From Monosporascus cannonballus (lineage: Eukaryota; Ascomycota; Sordariomycetes; Xylariales): 64,000 bases of DNA. The translations under genes were made by a program, and so were the position numbers. Shown piece by piece: positions 1 to 11,466 of the stretch (position 1 is its first letter; every line of letters begins with the position of its first letter). Under the pieces are notes generated by a model. The model made no database searches. It was not told the origin of the DNA and worked only from the letters and a program-made list of their open reading frames with translations. Location: positions 1-64,000 of the forward strand of contig QJNS01000021.1 in assembly GCA_004154925.1 (NCBI GenBank), in the 5' to 3' direction.

Positions 1-1
1 T

Positions 2-88
<87 letters not shown>

Positions 89-120
89 TTTGTTTATTTA
101 TTTATTTATTTATTTATTTA
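1..120. repeat. (TTTA)n microsatellite
   Basis: About thirty tandem copies of the tetranucleotide TTTA with a single G interruption near position 92. It starts at the window edge, so its full length is unknown. It is not telomeric (no TTAGGG units). Confidence 0.98.
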
Positions 121-551
121 TGGTATATCACGTTTTATTATGTTGTATTCATATTATTAATTTATATTTTAGCAATAAAGAAATGTTTTACTTTATTTGG
201 GTTTTTAATAATATATTACATGAACCCCTTTTTTCAATTAATAATTATTTTAATTGTAAAAATAAAGATATCTATTTATAGAAATATTTATTTATTATAT
301 TATATTATAAAACAATAATTTAAAAATATTTTTACAATTGCGTATTCATTTTATTTCCTTTAATTTTAATATAAATATACAAATTTTTTCTATATATATA
401 TGCATTACGTTAATACATAACAAGATTTAGTTATATGCAAAATATCTTCGCTATTTATAATATTTAATGTATATTTTACGGTATAGAATATGAATTTTAA
501 AATATCTACTTTTGGTTTATTTTTAATTTTATTTTAATTATATTTTAATAC
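121..551. other. AT-rich spacer, no gene
   Basis: Very AT-rich DNA left of Chv-1. No coding motif or recognised repeat is visible. The ATTTT at 552-556 is the left target-site duplication of Chv-1. Confidence 0.7.
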
Positions 552-556
552 ATTTT

Positions 557-921
557 TGTTATGACCCAACTACTTGGCGCAGCCGAAAACGGTCAAGAAG
601 GGAGAGGGGCACTCCAAGTCACGTGATCGCCAGGATCGCTGGCGAGTCCAGCGAGTCTTGGATCTCTAGGATCGCTGGCGAGTCCAGCGAATTTAACGAA
701 TTCTTATATTAAAGAGAATTATGTTCGAATATAATACGTTCCTTATTTCCATAATTTAGATAATCTTAGTTTGTAATAATAATTTGTTATTTAAAATACT
801 TTTAAAATTACGAAACGTAATATATTTATTATATTTATTATTCAAAATTTTACGATATTTCTGTTAATATAAATCCGTACGATTATGGTTTAATAATTAG
901 TTAAAACTTTTAGCCGTTATA
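557..921 (+). repeat. 5' LTR of Chv-1 (365 bp)
   Basis: Starts TGTTATGACC and ends GCCGTTATA. Positions 600-690 stay GC-rich and carry two tandem units of about 36 bp, each with an inverted repeat (TCGCTGG, spacer, CCAGCGA). The rest of the LTR is heavily AT-shifted. Confidence 0.92.
619..626. promoter_or_regulatory. TCACGTGA palindrome in U3 (E-box type)
   Basis: The octamer TCACGTGA lies about 62 bp into the LTR. The same octamer occurs at comparable places in other copies: 19,192-19,199, 26,869-26,876 and 61,309-61,316. CACGTG is the core recognised by bHLH factors of the Cbf1 type. Use as an LTR promoter element is inferred from position and conservation only. Confidence 0.45.
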
Positions 922-999
922 CGTTATAAGTTTTTGTTCAATAATACCGTTAAATTCTGAACAATATTTAATATTGTTAAAATAATGACTAGAGCTTAG

Positions 1000-3900
1000 A
1001 AAACCCTTATTTAATAGCTTTAGGCTCGAATCCGGGACTTAAAAAAAGAAATCCGGCAAATTAAGGTTACGTTACCTGCCTAAGCCTTTTTCGACCGCAT
1101 AAAACCTAAGAAGCCGGAACCCTATAATAAAAAGGGTAATCCTTAAACCTTTTTAACTTAGGTACGAATTTATCTTTATTTTCTAGACCCTAATAACCTA
1201 GCGAATAAAGTCCTAATATTGGGAGTATATTTAACGGGAAACAAGATTAACTAATTTAAACTTATTATAATAAATTGCTTAAAAATAGAACAATCAGATA
1301 AAAAAAACTAATTAATAAAACTTTTTTATTGTATATTAATTTTGAAAATAAAATACGCGATAATATCGGCAATCTGGATAAAAAATGATTTCGGTTTAAC
1401 AACTTATATAATTCCGATAAAAAGGACTTATATTTAAGTACGTTATAACTGTTAAAATCTTTACGGTTAAAGCCGGATAAGAAAATAATAAAGCCGATAT
1501 TTTTATTAATATATTTTATGAAAGATTAAAAAACAATATAAAAGATAAAATTATTCGGATTAAGCAACTAGTTATCTTAGACCGATATATTGTAAAAGTA
1601 ATTAAGAATAATAATCGACAGTTTAAAAGACAATAAAAAATAATATATTTTACGATTAAAGTATAGCAAATTTAACCAGGGGAAAAAACGAGATGCATCC
1701 TTTATTATTTATAGAACGGTGTTAGGATTTATGGAATTCGCCGTTACATACAGATAAAACTGGAGCCAAATTAAATACTTTAATTATGGCAAAATGGGAT
1801 ATAAGGTTTACAAATATAGAAAACTCAAGAAACTACGATAAGATAATTGGATACTTATATTGAAAGGATAATTTAAAAACAATTAAGGAAACGATAATAA
1901 AGTTATTAATATGATTTAAGCCAAATACGTATTAGGCTTATGGCAAAAGGTTTAATATAGATTATTATAATAAGAAATGCGACAAAAAATACGAAAAATA
2001 AGGAAGTTAACTTAATAAATATCGCAAATATAATTAGAAACTTTATAAAGATAATTACGCAAATATTAAGATTAAATAAAAAAACGTTTATTCTAAAGCC
2101 TTTAATCGATATAGCAGAATATATATTACATACTGTCGATAACGAGAATATCCTAATTACGAAAAATAAAAATAATATATTTACGTATAAAGTATTTGTA
2201 TATATTATAAAGGATTCGATTTTCCAAATTGTCCGGGAGATAATAAAAATGATAAATAATGGTATCGATATTTTCGATTTATAAGCCCAACAAATATTTA
2301 ATAATTGGCCGAAATAAAAAGCTGGTCCGAAAAAAAATAATGCCCGTAAAAAAACCCCTTTTAGTATTTTTAATAATATAATTATTAAACGGAAAAGGAG
2401 TTAATTTATCATATAATAAAAGAATATTTTTAAAAAGCTATTATAAATTTTTACTTTTAATTAGTATTTATTATAAATCTTTATAAAAAAAGTTATTAAG
2501 GAAAAAATATATTAATTTATAAATAGGTTTTAGAACGATAATTAAGATAACATATAATGGCATATAATCGTAAATATAAAAGAATAATTTACCCAATAAG
2601 GAAAGGAATTGTAGCAAAATTAAAAATAATTAATATAATTCGAAGAAATAATACGCCAGTAATAATAATAAATATAAGAACTTAACCCGTTAAACGAAAG
2701 AATATAAGTAAGGTTTGATAAATTCGAATAAAAGTTAAAAAAGAAGGTTATTTATAAAAAAACTGCAGGATAACGAAACCGCTAAAAATTAAAAGAAAAT
2801 TTTAAAAAAGGTTTTAAATACGATAATGAGAAATATTAATAATTTTATTACTTTGGAAATACGAATCGGAACGTATTAGTATACCGTAATGGTGGATTAC
2901 GGAGCTCTAGGTAAGGATTATATTGCACCAAATATTGTTAATAAGCTTAAAGTATTGTGGAGATATAAATTAAAACCTTATATAATAACGAATACCGAAA
3001 GTTACGAATTTACTTACGACAACGGAAAAATTATCCGCGAAATTAATTATTTCGAAATTTCTATTTAAAGAGAATATTAATTAGTTAATTTTGATATCAT
3101 TTTATTTAAAATTTACGATATAATTTTAAGATTATTATAAAGACGTTAGTACGGAATTTTAATTAATAGCGGAATTAATTAAGTAAAATTTACTTTATAC
3201 CTGATTGGCAGATAAAAAAAAATTAAGATCTTAATATTTGGCTAATAATGGCGACAAATATAAGTATAAGGATATCATAAAAACCTTATTACTTGAAAGG
3301 ATAAAATATAAAACTGATATTAAAGAATACGAGGTATTATTATTATTATTAAAGCGAAATTAAAATAATTAAATAACGATCTGGAAAGATAAGAAAAATA
3401 TCCTAGAAAATCGGAAAATCTGATTAATATATTATTATATTATCATAAATATAAATATTTTTCAAAAAACACGCGATACGAAATTATTAAACTATAAAGA
3501 ATAAAATTATAAAATAATTTTTAAAAAAGGATTTTCGATGAAGTTTTACCCTACTTATAATTTTAACGGAAATAAGTTACGTCTTTTTAAAAAATACCTA
3601 GAAAATTGATTATAAAAGAAATAAATTCGATTTTCGAAGTTATTAGTGGAATACTTTATGTTTTTCGTACCGAAAAGAAATAGAAAATTGAAATTAATAA
3701 TTGATTATTAATAATGAAACGATATTATTATTAAAAATTGAATATGATTATTCTTGATTACTGAAATAAAAAACCGATTTAATAAAATTAATGAATTTAT
3801 AGCATTCGATTTTAAAAACGGATATAACCTTATTAAGATTAAAAGAAACACGGATAAAAAATAGTTTTTAGAACGGAATATGGATTAATCGAATATTCCG

Positions 3901-6205
3901 TTACGTTAATGGGATTTACGAACGTATTAGCAATTTTCTAATAGATAATAAATTATGTATTACGAAAATACTTCGATATTTTCGTTATATATTATTTCCA
4001 CGACATTTTTATTTTTTCAGAAATAAAAAACGCATATACAAAATACATTTATAAACTTTTTTTAAATTTTATAAAACGTAAAAGTATTTGGTAACGCAAA
4101 AAAATTAATTTATAAATAAAAAATGGAGTATCTAAATCTATTTGTATTTTAGGACATATTAAAATAAACCTTAAAAAATCGTTATAATTATAAAATAGTA
4201 AACGTTAACGATAATTAAGGAAATATAAGTATTTTTGGATTTGTTAATCATTACAAGAAGTTTATTCGAAATTTTAATAAAATAATTATATGCTTAATAA
4301 ACTTTACGAAAAAAAAGAATTTAAATGGATATTAGATACGGAAAAGGTATTTTAAGATATTAAAGATATTATTATTAGCGAACTAATATTAATTATATGT
4401 GATTTAAAGTGTTTCGTTAAATTAAAACTCGATATTTGAGATTATGCGTTAAACGTAATAATTAGATAATAAAATAATTAAAGCAAATTATACCTTATTA
4501 TATTTTTTTAATAAAAGTTAAAAGAAGCCGAACTTAATTATGGTATTTTAAATAAGGAATTTATGGCTATTATTATGGTATTTCAAGAATTCAGGTAACT
4601 TTTAAAAAGCAATTTGTGCTAGGGTTAAAATTTATACGGATTATTAAGATTTTATCTAATTTATTACGACCAAAGAACATATAGGATAATAAGTAAGATA
4701 TGCCGAAAAATTAGCAAATTTCGATTTCGTTATTATCTATAAGAACAGTTTAGACTCTAATAAAGCGACTATTTTAAATAAACGATTAAATTTCGAAAGA
4801 AAATTAGTTAAAGTTAGTTATTTAATTTTCGATATTATTATAAAAGGATATTTACGCTTACGACGAATTGCGACAATTCGGGTAATATTTTTTGATACCT
4901 ACTAGAAGATCCAATAATATAATAATAATTTGTTAGAAAATTAAAAAACGAATAAAATATAAGTTCTAGAAAAATATCAAAAGAATTTAATACGAAAAAT
5001 ATATAAATATTAATTATAAGGATATCCAAGGATTTATAAAACCTTAAAACGATTTTAATATATATATATATATATTTAAATAAAAATGACGATATAAAAC
5101 ATTATACGGCAATACGATATTTGCGTTAAAATAAAGATTCGATAATATTAACCATACGGAAAATTACAGCTATTATTAAACGCAAAACGATTATGGTATT
5201 TAATTATATTTAATTTTATTATTAAATTTCTTATATTAAAAAATTCAATTACGGAAATATATTACGATAGTATCTTCGTAATCGTCGACCGATTTACGAA
5301 ATTGTTTTATTTTTTACCATAATATAAAGATATAAATGCCGAGTAAATAATGTATATATTCTTTAAATATATTTTTAATATATACGAATTACTTATAGAA
5401 ATTATTTTAAATAAAGTATTAATATTTGTATTTAAATTTTATTAAAGCCTTTTGATATAGATTAACTTAAATTAAAAATTATTTAATGTATTTAACTCTT
5501 AAACAGGTAAATAAAACGAATAAATAAAGTGTTAAAAATTTATTTCCGATATTATATTAATTATGAACAAAATAACAAAATTAAAACATTATTTATTGCA
5601 TGATAAAATTATAATACCAGGTAATATAAAAGTATGAAGATAATATTTATAAACGTAAATTTTGGTTTTATTTCAAAAATGTATAAAAAAATACGTAATA
5701 ACGGTTTAATTAATATTAAACTAATTTTTACGTTAAAATAGCTATAATAATTATACTAAAAAATAAAAACGGAATGAAAATTCGTACAAAATTAAATAAG
5801 TAAGTATTATAATTAAACAAAATTAAAAGGATTAATTTTCGCAAAAGAGAAAATAATTTCTTTTCTTATAAAAGATATTTAAATAAAATAAATTAACAAA
5901 AAACTCGATTTTAAATATATTGGTCCATATAAAATTACTAAGACAATTTCGGAAAACAATTACGAATTAGAACTTTTACCAAAAGTTAAATTCCATCCAA
6001 TTTTTTACGTTTTTTTATGCGGATTAATAACGGATATAATCAAAATATATACAGTATAAAACGATATGGAAATAACAAACAAATAAACATATAAAGTAAA
6101 AAAGATTTTCGATATACAAAAATAAAACGGATGTATTTAATACCTAATTAAATTGAAAAAACATTGAAATTCTAAAAATACGTAGAAACTTGTTAAGAGC
6201 CTTAT
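1000..6205 (+). pseudogene. gag-pol of Chv-1, RIP-destroyed
   Basis: This is the decayed coding region for Gag, protease, reverse transcriptase, RNase H and integrase. At 1,776-1,817 a CX2CX4HX4C knuckle can be recognised although all four ligands now read Tyr (for example YFNYGKMGYKVYKY), as expected when TGY and CAY become TAY. Around 3,760-3,850 the translation LITEIKNRF and AFDFKNGYNLIKIK matches gypsy reverse transcriptase, and a decayed Y-x-D-D site lies near 4,000. Positions 5,281-5,319 read IVDRFTKLFYFLP, an integrase core motif. A tract near 5,905-6,010 reads YIGPYKITKTISENNYELE, typical of the integrase C-terminus, and 6,090-6,205 resembles a chromodomain. Both ends are approximate because no reading frame survives. 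Confidence 0.85.
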
Positions 6206-6242
6206 TAACGCCTAACGCTTATTAAAAAACCTTTATTAATAA

Positions 6243-6722
6243 TGCCGAAATCGGCGAAATCGAAAATACCCTAATTAACAAATGACTAATTTATGGACTT
6301 TAGGCTGGACTAGTCGAAAGGAAGTACGGCTTTTACCGTTATGGCCTTGGCGGTCTCCAGTTCGGCCTATTTTTTTTAACGCTTCAATTTTTCTAACTTT
6401 TCCAAATTGTCGATACCACGAAATACGGCTTTTATTATTTTATCATACCATATTTTCTTTTGTTTTTAAATATGATAAGTATAAACCTTAATAAACTTTT
6501 CGGCTTTTATAACGGCCTTTAATTTTTTCTTAACTTTACCGTATTAAATAATAAATTTTTATAATTATTTAAGATTAAAATTACGTACGTTGCAATTGGC
6601 CTATTAATAACGAATATACGAAAAATAACGGAAAAAATTTCTTTCGGATAATTTGCATTTAAATTTCCGCCGTTCGTAATATAAATACGGCGTGATTTAA
6701 CGAAGATCGGCCGATAAAACAA
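6243..6722 (-). pseudogene. antisense accessory ORF between pol and 3' LTR of Chv-1
   Basis: On the strand opposite to gag-pol, a protein-like frame runs from about 6,722 down to 6,243 with a few RIP-type stops. Its upstream part is open for 67 codons (6,722-6,519) and contains FSVIFRIFVINRPI and ILNNYKNLL; near its end it reads VLPFD. The same peptides appear in the same order and place in Chv-2 (24,905-25,325). I do not recognise the family. In Chv-2 a short CRICKQKK segment hints at a Cys pair. The position just upstream of the 3' LTR is where some LTR retrotransposons carry extra, sometimes antisense, genes. DNA identity between copies could also explain the shared peptides, so its status as a gene is inferred. 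Confidence 0.5.
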
Positions 6723-6844
6723 TAGCTAATAACAAATTGCGTTATGCGATTTTTATTTTAAAAAAGGTTTAACATATTTCTGAATACAAAAAACCATTTT
6801 AAAAACGAATATTTACAAATTAAATCTTCGGGATAAAAATCCTT

Positions 6845-6856
6845 GAGGAAAAAAGA
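6845..6856 (+). other. polypurine tract of Chv-1
   Basis: GAGGAAAAAAGA lies three bases upstream of the 3' LTR, the place expected for the plus-strand primer. Chv-2 has an equivalent purine run at 25,463-25,475. Confidence 0.6.
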
Positions 6857-6859
6857 TCG

Positions 6860-7252
6860 TATTATGACCCAATTACTTGGCGCAGCCGAAAACGGTCAAA
6901 AAGGGAGTAGGGGCACTCCAAGTGAGGTAATTGCCAGGATCGCTGGCGAATTTAGCGAGTTTTGGATCGCCAGGATCGCTAGCGAGTCCAGCAAATTTTG
7001 GATCGCCAGGATCGTTAGTAAATTTAACGAATTTTGATATTAAAAAGAACTATGTTCGAATATAATACGTTCCTTATTTCCATAATTTAGATAATATTAG
7101 TTTATAATAATAATTCGTTATTTAAAACATTTTTAAAATTACGAAACGTAATACGATTATTATATCTATTATTTAGATTCCTACGATACTTTTGCAAACA
7201 TAAACCCGTACGATTAAGGTTTAATAATTGGTTAAAACCTTTAGCCGTTATA
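6860..7252 (+). repeat. 3' LTR of Chv-1 (393 bp)
   Basis: Begins TATTATGACC and ends GCCGTTATA, followed by the ATTTT duplication. It carries three hairpin-bearing tandem units in U3 (about 6,930-7,035) against two in the 5' LTR. This accounts for most of the length difference. Confidence 0.92.
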
Positions 7253-7257
7253 ATTTT

Positions 7258-8600
7258 GTTATTATTTAAATATTTTTTAACTAAATTCTTTAATTGCTTA
7301 TATTTCGTATTCGATTATGTATTGGAATATCTTTTATTCGCACTAAATTTACAGAATATGAATTTTGTAATGATGCTCATTATATAAATCTTTATTAAAT
7401 ATACATCTTTATTTCTCTTACAGGCGAGATTTCTTAAAGATATATTAGTAATAACTTATTTTGTTAAAAATATGATATTTAACTTAATTTGTAGTTCTGC
7501 GTTAAATCGTTTAAAGATTTCTTAATTTTATCGTTTTAGTTTATTATGCCAATAACATATTTCCTTTTCAATTAATTTATTTGTTCATCTTTATACCTTG
7601 AAAAAAATTGTTTTTCGTTATATAATGTTCAGATAATTTGTTATTAACTTTAAAGATTTTCGCAATATACTCATTAAATTATTATTTATATCGTTAAATT
7701 CCTCGATTTAAAGTATAAAAGCTTTCAAAATAACAACATATTTCGAAATGAAAACCTTTATTATACTTGTAAAACTTGATATATTATCGTCTATTTGTTA
7801 TCCAGGTTTCGAAATTTACATAATTAAAAAGACCTTAATAAGTTTCTTTTCATCGATTTTATCGTTTTTCAAATAACCTTAATAATGAATTTAAATTAAT
7901 TTAAAATGTGTTCTACAAAAAATGTTATTATAACGAAAGCTTTATTTATAGGTCTAATCAAGAGCCTAAAACCGAAAAAATATATTCCTTTACAAGAAAA
8001 GAAAGTTTAGTTATTTTTAATTATACAATTAAGGTTTCTTAACGTTATAGCTTAATATAATAATACATGTGAAACTAATCACTATTTGCTTTTCAACTAC
8101 TTGAAATTATTTTTCGAATTCTTTTACTTTTAATTTAGAATTATAAAATGGTGAAAGTTAAATATTACTTAATATTTTAGCTAAAAGCATATTGTTTAAT
8201 ATTTAACGTTATTATTAATTGAAGGTTTGTAGTTTATTACGGCCAAATAATTAATTAATTATACAACTTAAGTTGTATAGATTTATAAAAATATAAACGC
8301 TTTAAAAACTTAAGAAAATAATTTAATTGCGTTTTATGTTAATAGAATTATTGTAAAGAATAAATAATTGTCATAATTTAATATTACTTAAATTATAAGT
8401 TTCATAAACCTATATATATTAACTAAATTAAATACATCTTTATTAAATCTTAAAGTTATTATAGATTTAATTTTAGTTAAAACATTTGGTTTTATTTGAT
8501 TTTCATTGGATTTTACTGCTAAAAAAGATTTAAATTACGTAACCCGCCAATATATATCGAACTATCGGTTGCGACGGGTTTCATTTTAGGTCGTAAGAAT
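7258..8600. other. AT-rich DNA, no recognised gene
   Basis: RIP-like composition throughout. I found no readable transposase, reverse transcriptase or LTR here. It probably belongs to an older element cut by the Chv-1 insertion, but nothing in the sequence proves that. Confidence 0.5.
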
Positions 8601-11466
8601 CACAAATATATTATTACCTTAGAATATATTAAAATAAACTCTAAAAGATCTCTGCAGTTATAAAATAATAGACCTCAACGATAATTGAAAAGATGTAAGT
8701 ATTTCTAAATACGCTAATTACTATAAAAGATATATTTAAAATTTCACGAGTTAGATTATACTATTATTTAATTCTGCCAGACACAGAATTTAAGTCAACG
8801 TTATAAATAATAAGAACGTTCTAAAATATTAAAAAATATACTTATTATCGCATTAATATTAATTATATACGCTTTAATATGCCTTATTAATCTAAAAACC
8901 CATTTTTCGAAGTATATATTAAATGTGATTATCGGATAACCAATTAATGAATCACATTATATTTTATCATATTTTTTACATATATTAAAAAAATGTTACT
9001 TTAAATAGATTACTTGAAATGAGGTTATAGTTATTACAACTGCTTTTTAACAATGTATCTTTCTTTATAAAAGAAATCATTATTAAATTAAGGTTTATAT
9101 ATATTATTAAAATTTAACTTATTTTTTACGACTAGAAAACCTTTTAAACGACAATTACGATATATTCAAAGAACAATAAATAACTAAATTGCGAAAAAAT
9201 ATCAATTAAAATTCAGTATTAAATTTCGATATTTCTATATATAAATCACTTTATTTCTGCTAAATTACGATAATATAAGTTTCATTACAAAATATATATT
9301 AACAAATCGAAAAATATAATAACCTTTTTACGAAGAAATTAGATATTTAAAAAGTTTATACGTTTCAAACGAGTAAAAACTGAGTTTAATATAATATATA
9401 TAGATATATTAATTATATAAACAATTTAAAATGTATAAAACATGGAAATAAAATTAAGCTATTTATTATTTTCTAAAACTAGACCACATACCTTAAAAAT
9501 ATAATAATACTATAAAATTATAATAAAGCTGAAACGTAACCCAATACATTTTAGGAAAAAATATAATTCTTTTCCAGTTTTAGAAAAACTAAAAAGTTTT
9601 ATTATTATAAGTTTGATTATGAAATTTTATTAATGCGAGAATTTGATAATAAAAACGTATTACGACAGCATTTGTAATGGCGAAAACATTTACGACTTCT
9701 CTATAAATTTTAACGTAGTAAAAAATTAAAATATTAAATAAAAAATATAGTTAATTGAAATATTTTTAATACATTTAAAATTTAAACTGAAAAAAAATTA
9801 AACAATTAAATTAAACATAAAGAACTAATTTAAATTATCATGGTAAATATAAATAAAACCATTAGGTTAAGACATTACTTAAGACGGAATTAATTTTTAA
9901 TGTTAGTTATTACGAAAATAATTACGTAATATCGGTAAATATTAATTTTTATTTTATGTCCGATATCTACCATAATACATATACTAAGTTTCCGGATATT
10001 AAAACGATATTTATATTAAAATAAATTAAATAATCAATACAGAAAAATAGAAATGAAACCGAAATTTACACGTAATTAATTAAACAAGTAATATACTAAA
10101 AGATTAAAAGATTTTAACTTTCTAAAAAAGCAAAATAATTTATTTCGATATAATAAAGCTTAAACGAAAATGTTTAATAAAAAACTTAATTTTATGTATA
10201 TTAGATTAAGTAGAATTATTAGAAAGATTTCAAAAAGTGATTACCAGTTAAAGATCTTATAAAAGATTAAATTCTATTTTATTTTTAAATTGTTTTTATT
10301 TAGTTTTATAATCGATATTATTAAGATTTATATAACATAAAGTAATATACAAAACAAAGAAGATTTATCTTATAAAAACCGCATTTATTTAATATTGAAT
10401 TAAGTAAAACAAGAATATTTAAATTTCAAAAATATTTAGCAATTCGTAAAGAATCTCACAAACCTCTAACTCTATTAAAACGTTTTTATTACTAACGTCG
10501 AAATTTCTAATACTAATTGTTAATTGAAGCTTTTCGGAACCGGACCAGTTAAAAACTTTAACCGACAATATAGCGATAATGATATTAATTTCCGCGCGTT
10601 TTATTTCGCTTCATTTGTTTATCGATTAATGTTCGTAATTAATAATTTTGAATCTTTTTCTAAAAAGGGTTTTTGACGTTATAATCGAAAGGGAAATTCG
10701 TTAATGTTATGTTATTTACGTATTAAAATTTCTTTACTATTTTATAAAAATTATAAAACAGTTTTTTCGATAAAGGTGTTTTTACGATTTAAGCCATTTT
10801 TCTTCATTATAATGTAAAAAGTTAATTGAACTAATATAATTCTTATAATAAAAACGAGTTTTAAAGTATTTGTTATAACGGTTACTTCTTTTACTTATTT
10901 AATAGTTTGTAATATTTTGCAAATATAAATGATATAGTATTAAATTAAAATGTAAATTTAATAATATAAGTAAGTTAAAGCTTAAGGTTTTTTTCATTCG
11001 AATAATTTCAGAATCTGCGATTTGTAATATAATTTAATACGGTAAAAATAAGGTTTATTAGGAACAAGTGGCTTCAAAGATAAAAGTTTAAAAAAATCAA
11101 TATATTGTAACTTCAGCTAAAATCGGTTATAAGAAATAATCGAATTTATACAAAAGAGTTGAGTAATTTGAGTGTTTTTCAGTAATAAAACTTATTTCAA
11201 CTTAAATAAAATTAGATACATTAAATAAAATTAAATTACTAATAAATTCTATATTTGCTGAGAATTTAATTTATTGCTGTAAATATACGCACCGTTATGA
11301 AATATATAAAAAATATTAATATTTAATAACTATTCGTTATTTAAGATATTTTTCGTATTTCGAAACCTAAGTCACTTATTTTATTGCTTAGACTTTTACG
11401 CTATTTCTACTAACATAAACTCGTACGATTTAGATTTAATAATTGGTTAAACTTTTAGCCGTTATA
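8600..11466 (+). mobile_element. 5'-truncated chromovirus remnant (Chv family)
   Basis: Sequence from about 8,620 aligns by eye with Chv-1 from about 4,150 onward (end of reverse transcriptase, RNase H, integrase, chromodomain region near 10,350-10,480, antisense-ORF region near 10,500-11,300). It ends in the 3' part of an LTR (about 11,320-11,466) whose last bases are GCCGTTATA. No 5' half was found. It is more diverged than Chv-1 and Chv-2, so probably older. The left limit is approximate. Confidence 0.75.

Larger units (their letters stand above)
557..7252 (+). mobile_element. Chv-1, RIP-inactivated Ty3/gypsy chromovirus, full length
   Basis: A 6.7-kb LTR retrotransposon bounded by LTRs that start TGTTATGACC (left) or TATTATGACC (right, RIP of TG to TA) and end GCCGTTATA. 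It has a perfect 5-bp duplication ATTTT at 552-556 and 7,253-7,257. Read on the plus strand, the order is gag zinc knuckle (1,776-1,817), reverse transcriptase (about 3,710-4,030), integrase core (5,281-5,319 and about 5,491-5,532), chromodomain-like tail (about 6,090-6,205), an antisense accessory ORF (6,243-6,722), a polypurine tract and the 3' LTR. All frames are closed by stops consistent with CpA-to-TpA change while CpG is retained, so the element cannot encode its proteins. The TSD, LTRs and motif order make the classification firm. Confidence 0.93.

Noticed and set aside
1..120. Possible telomere or subtelomeric repeat at the window start
   Set aside because: The unit is TTTA without G runs. 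It is a simple microsatellite; no TTAGGG-type units occur.
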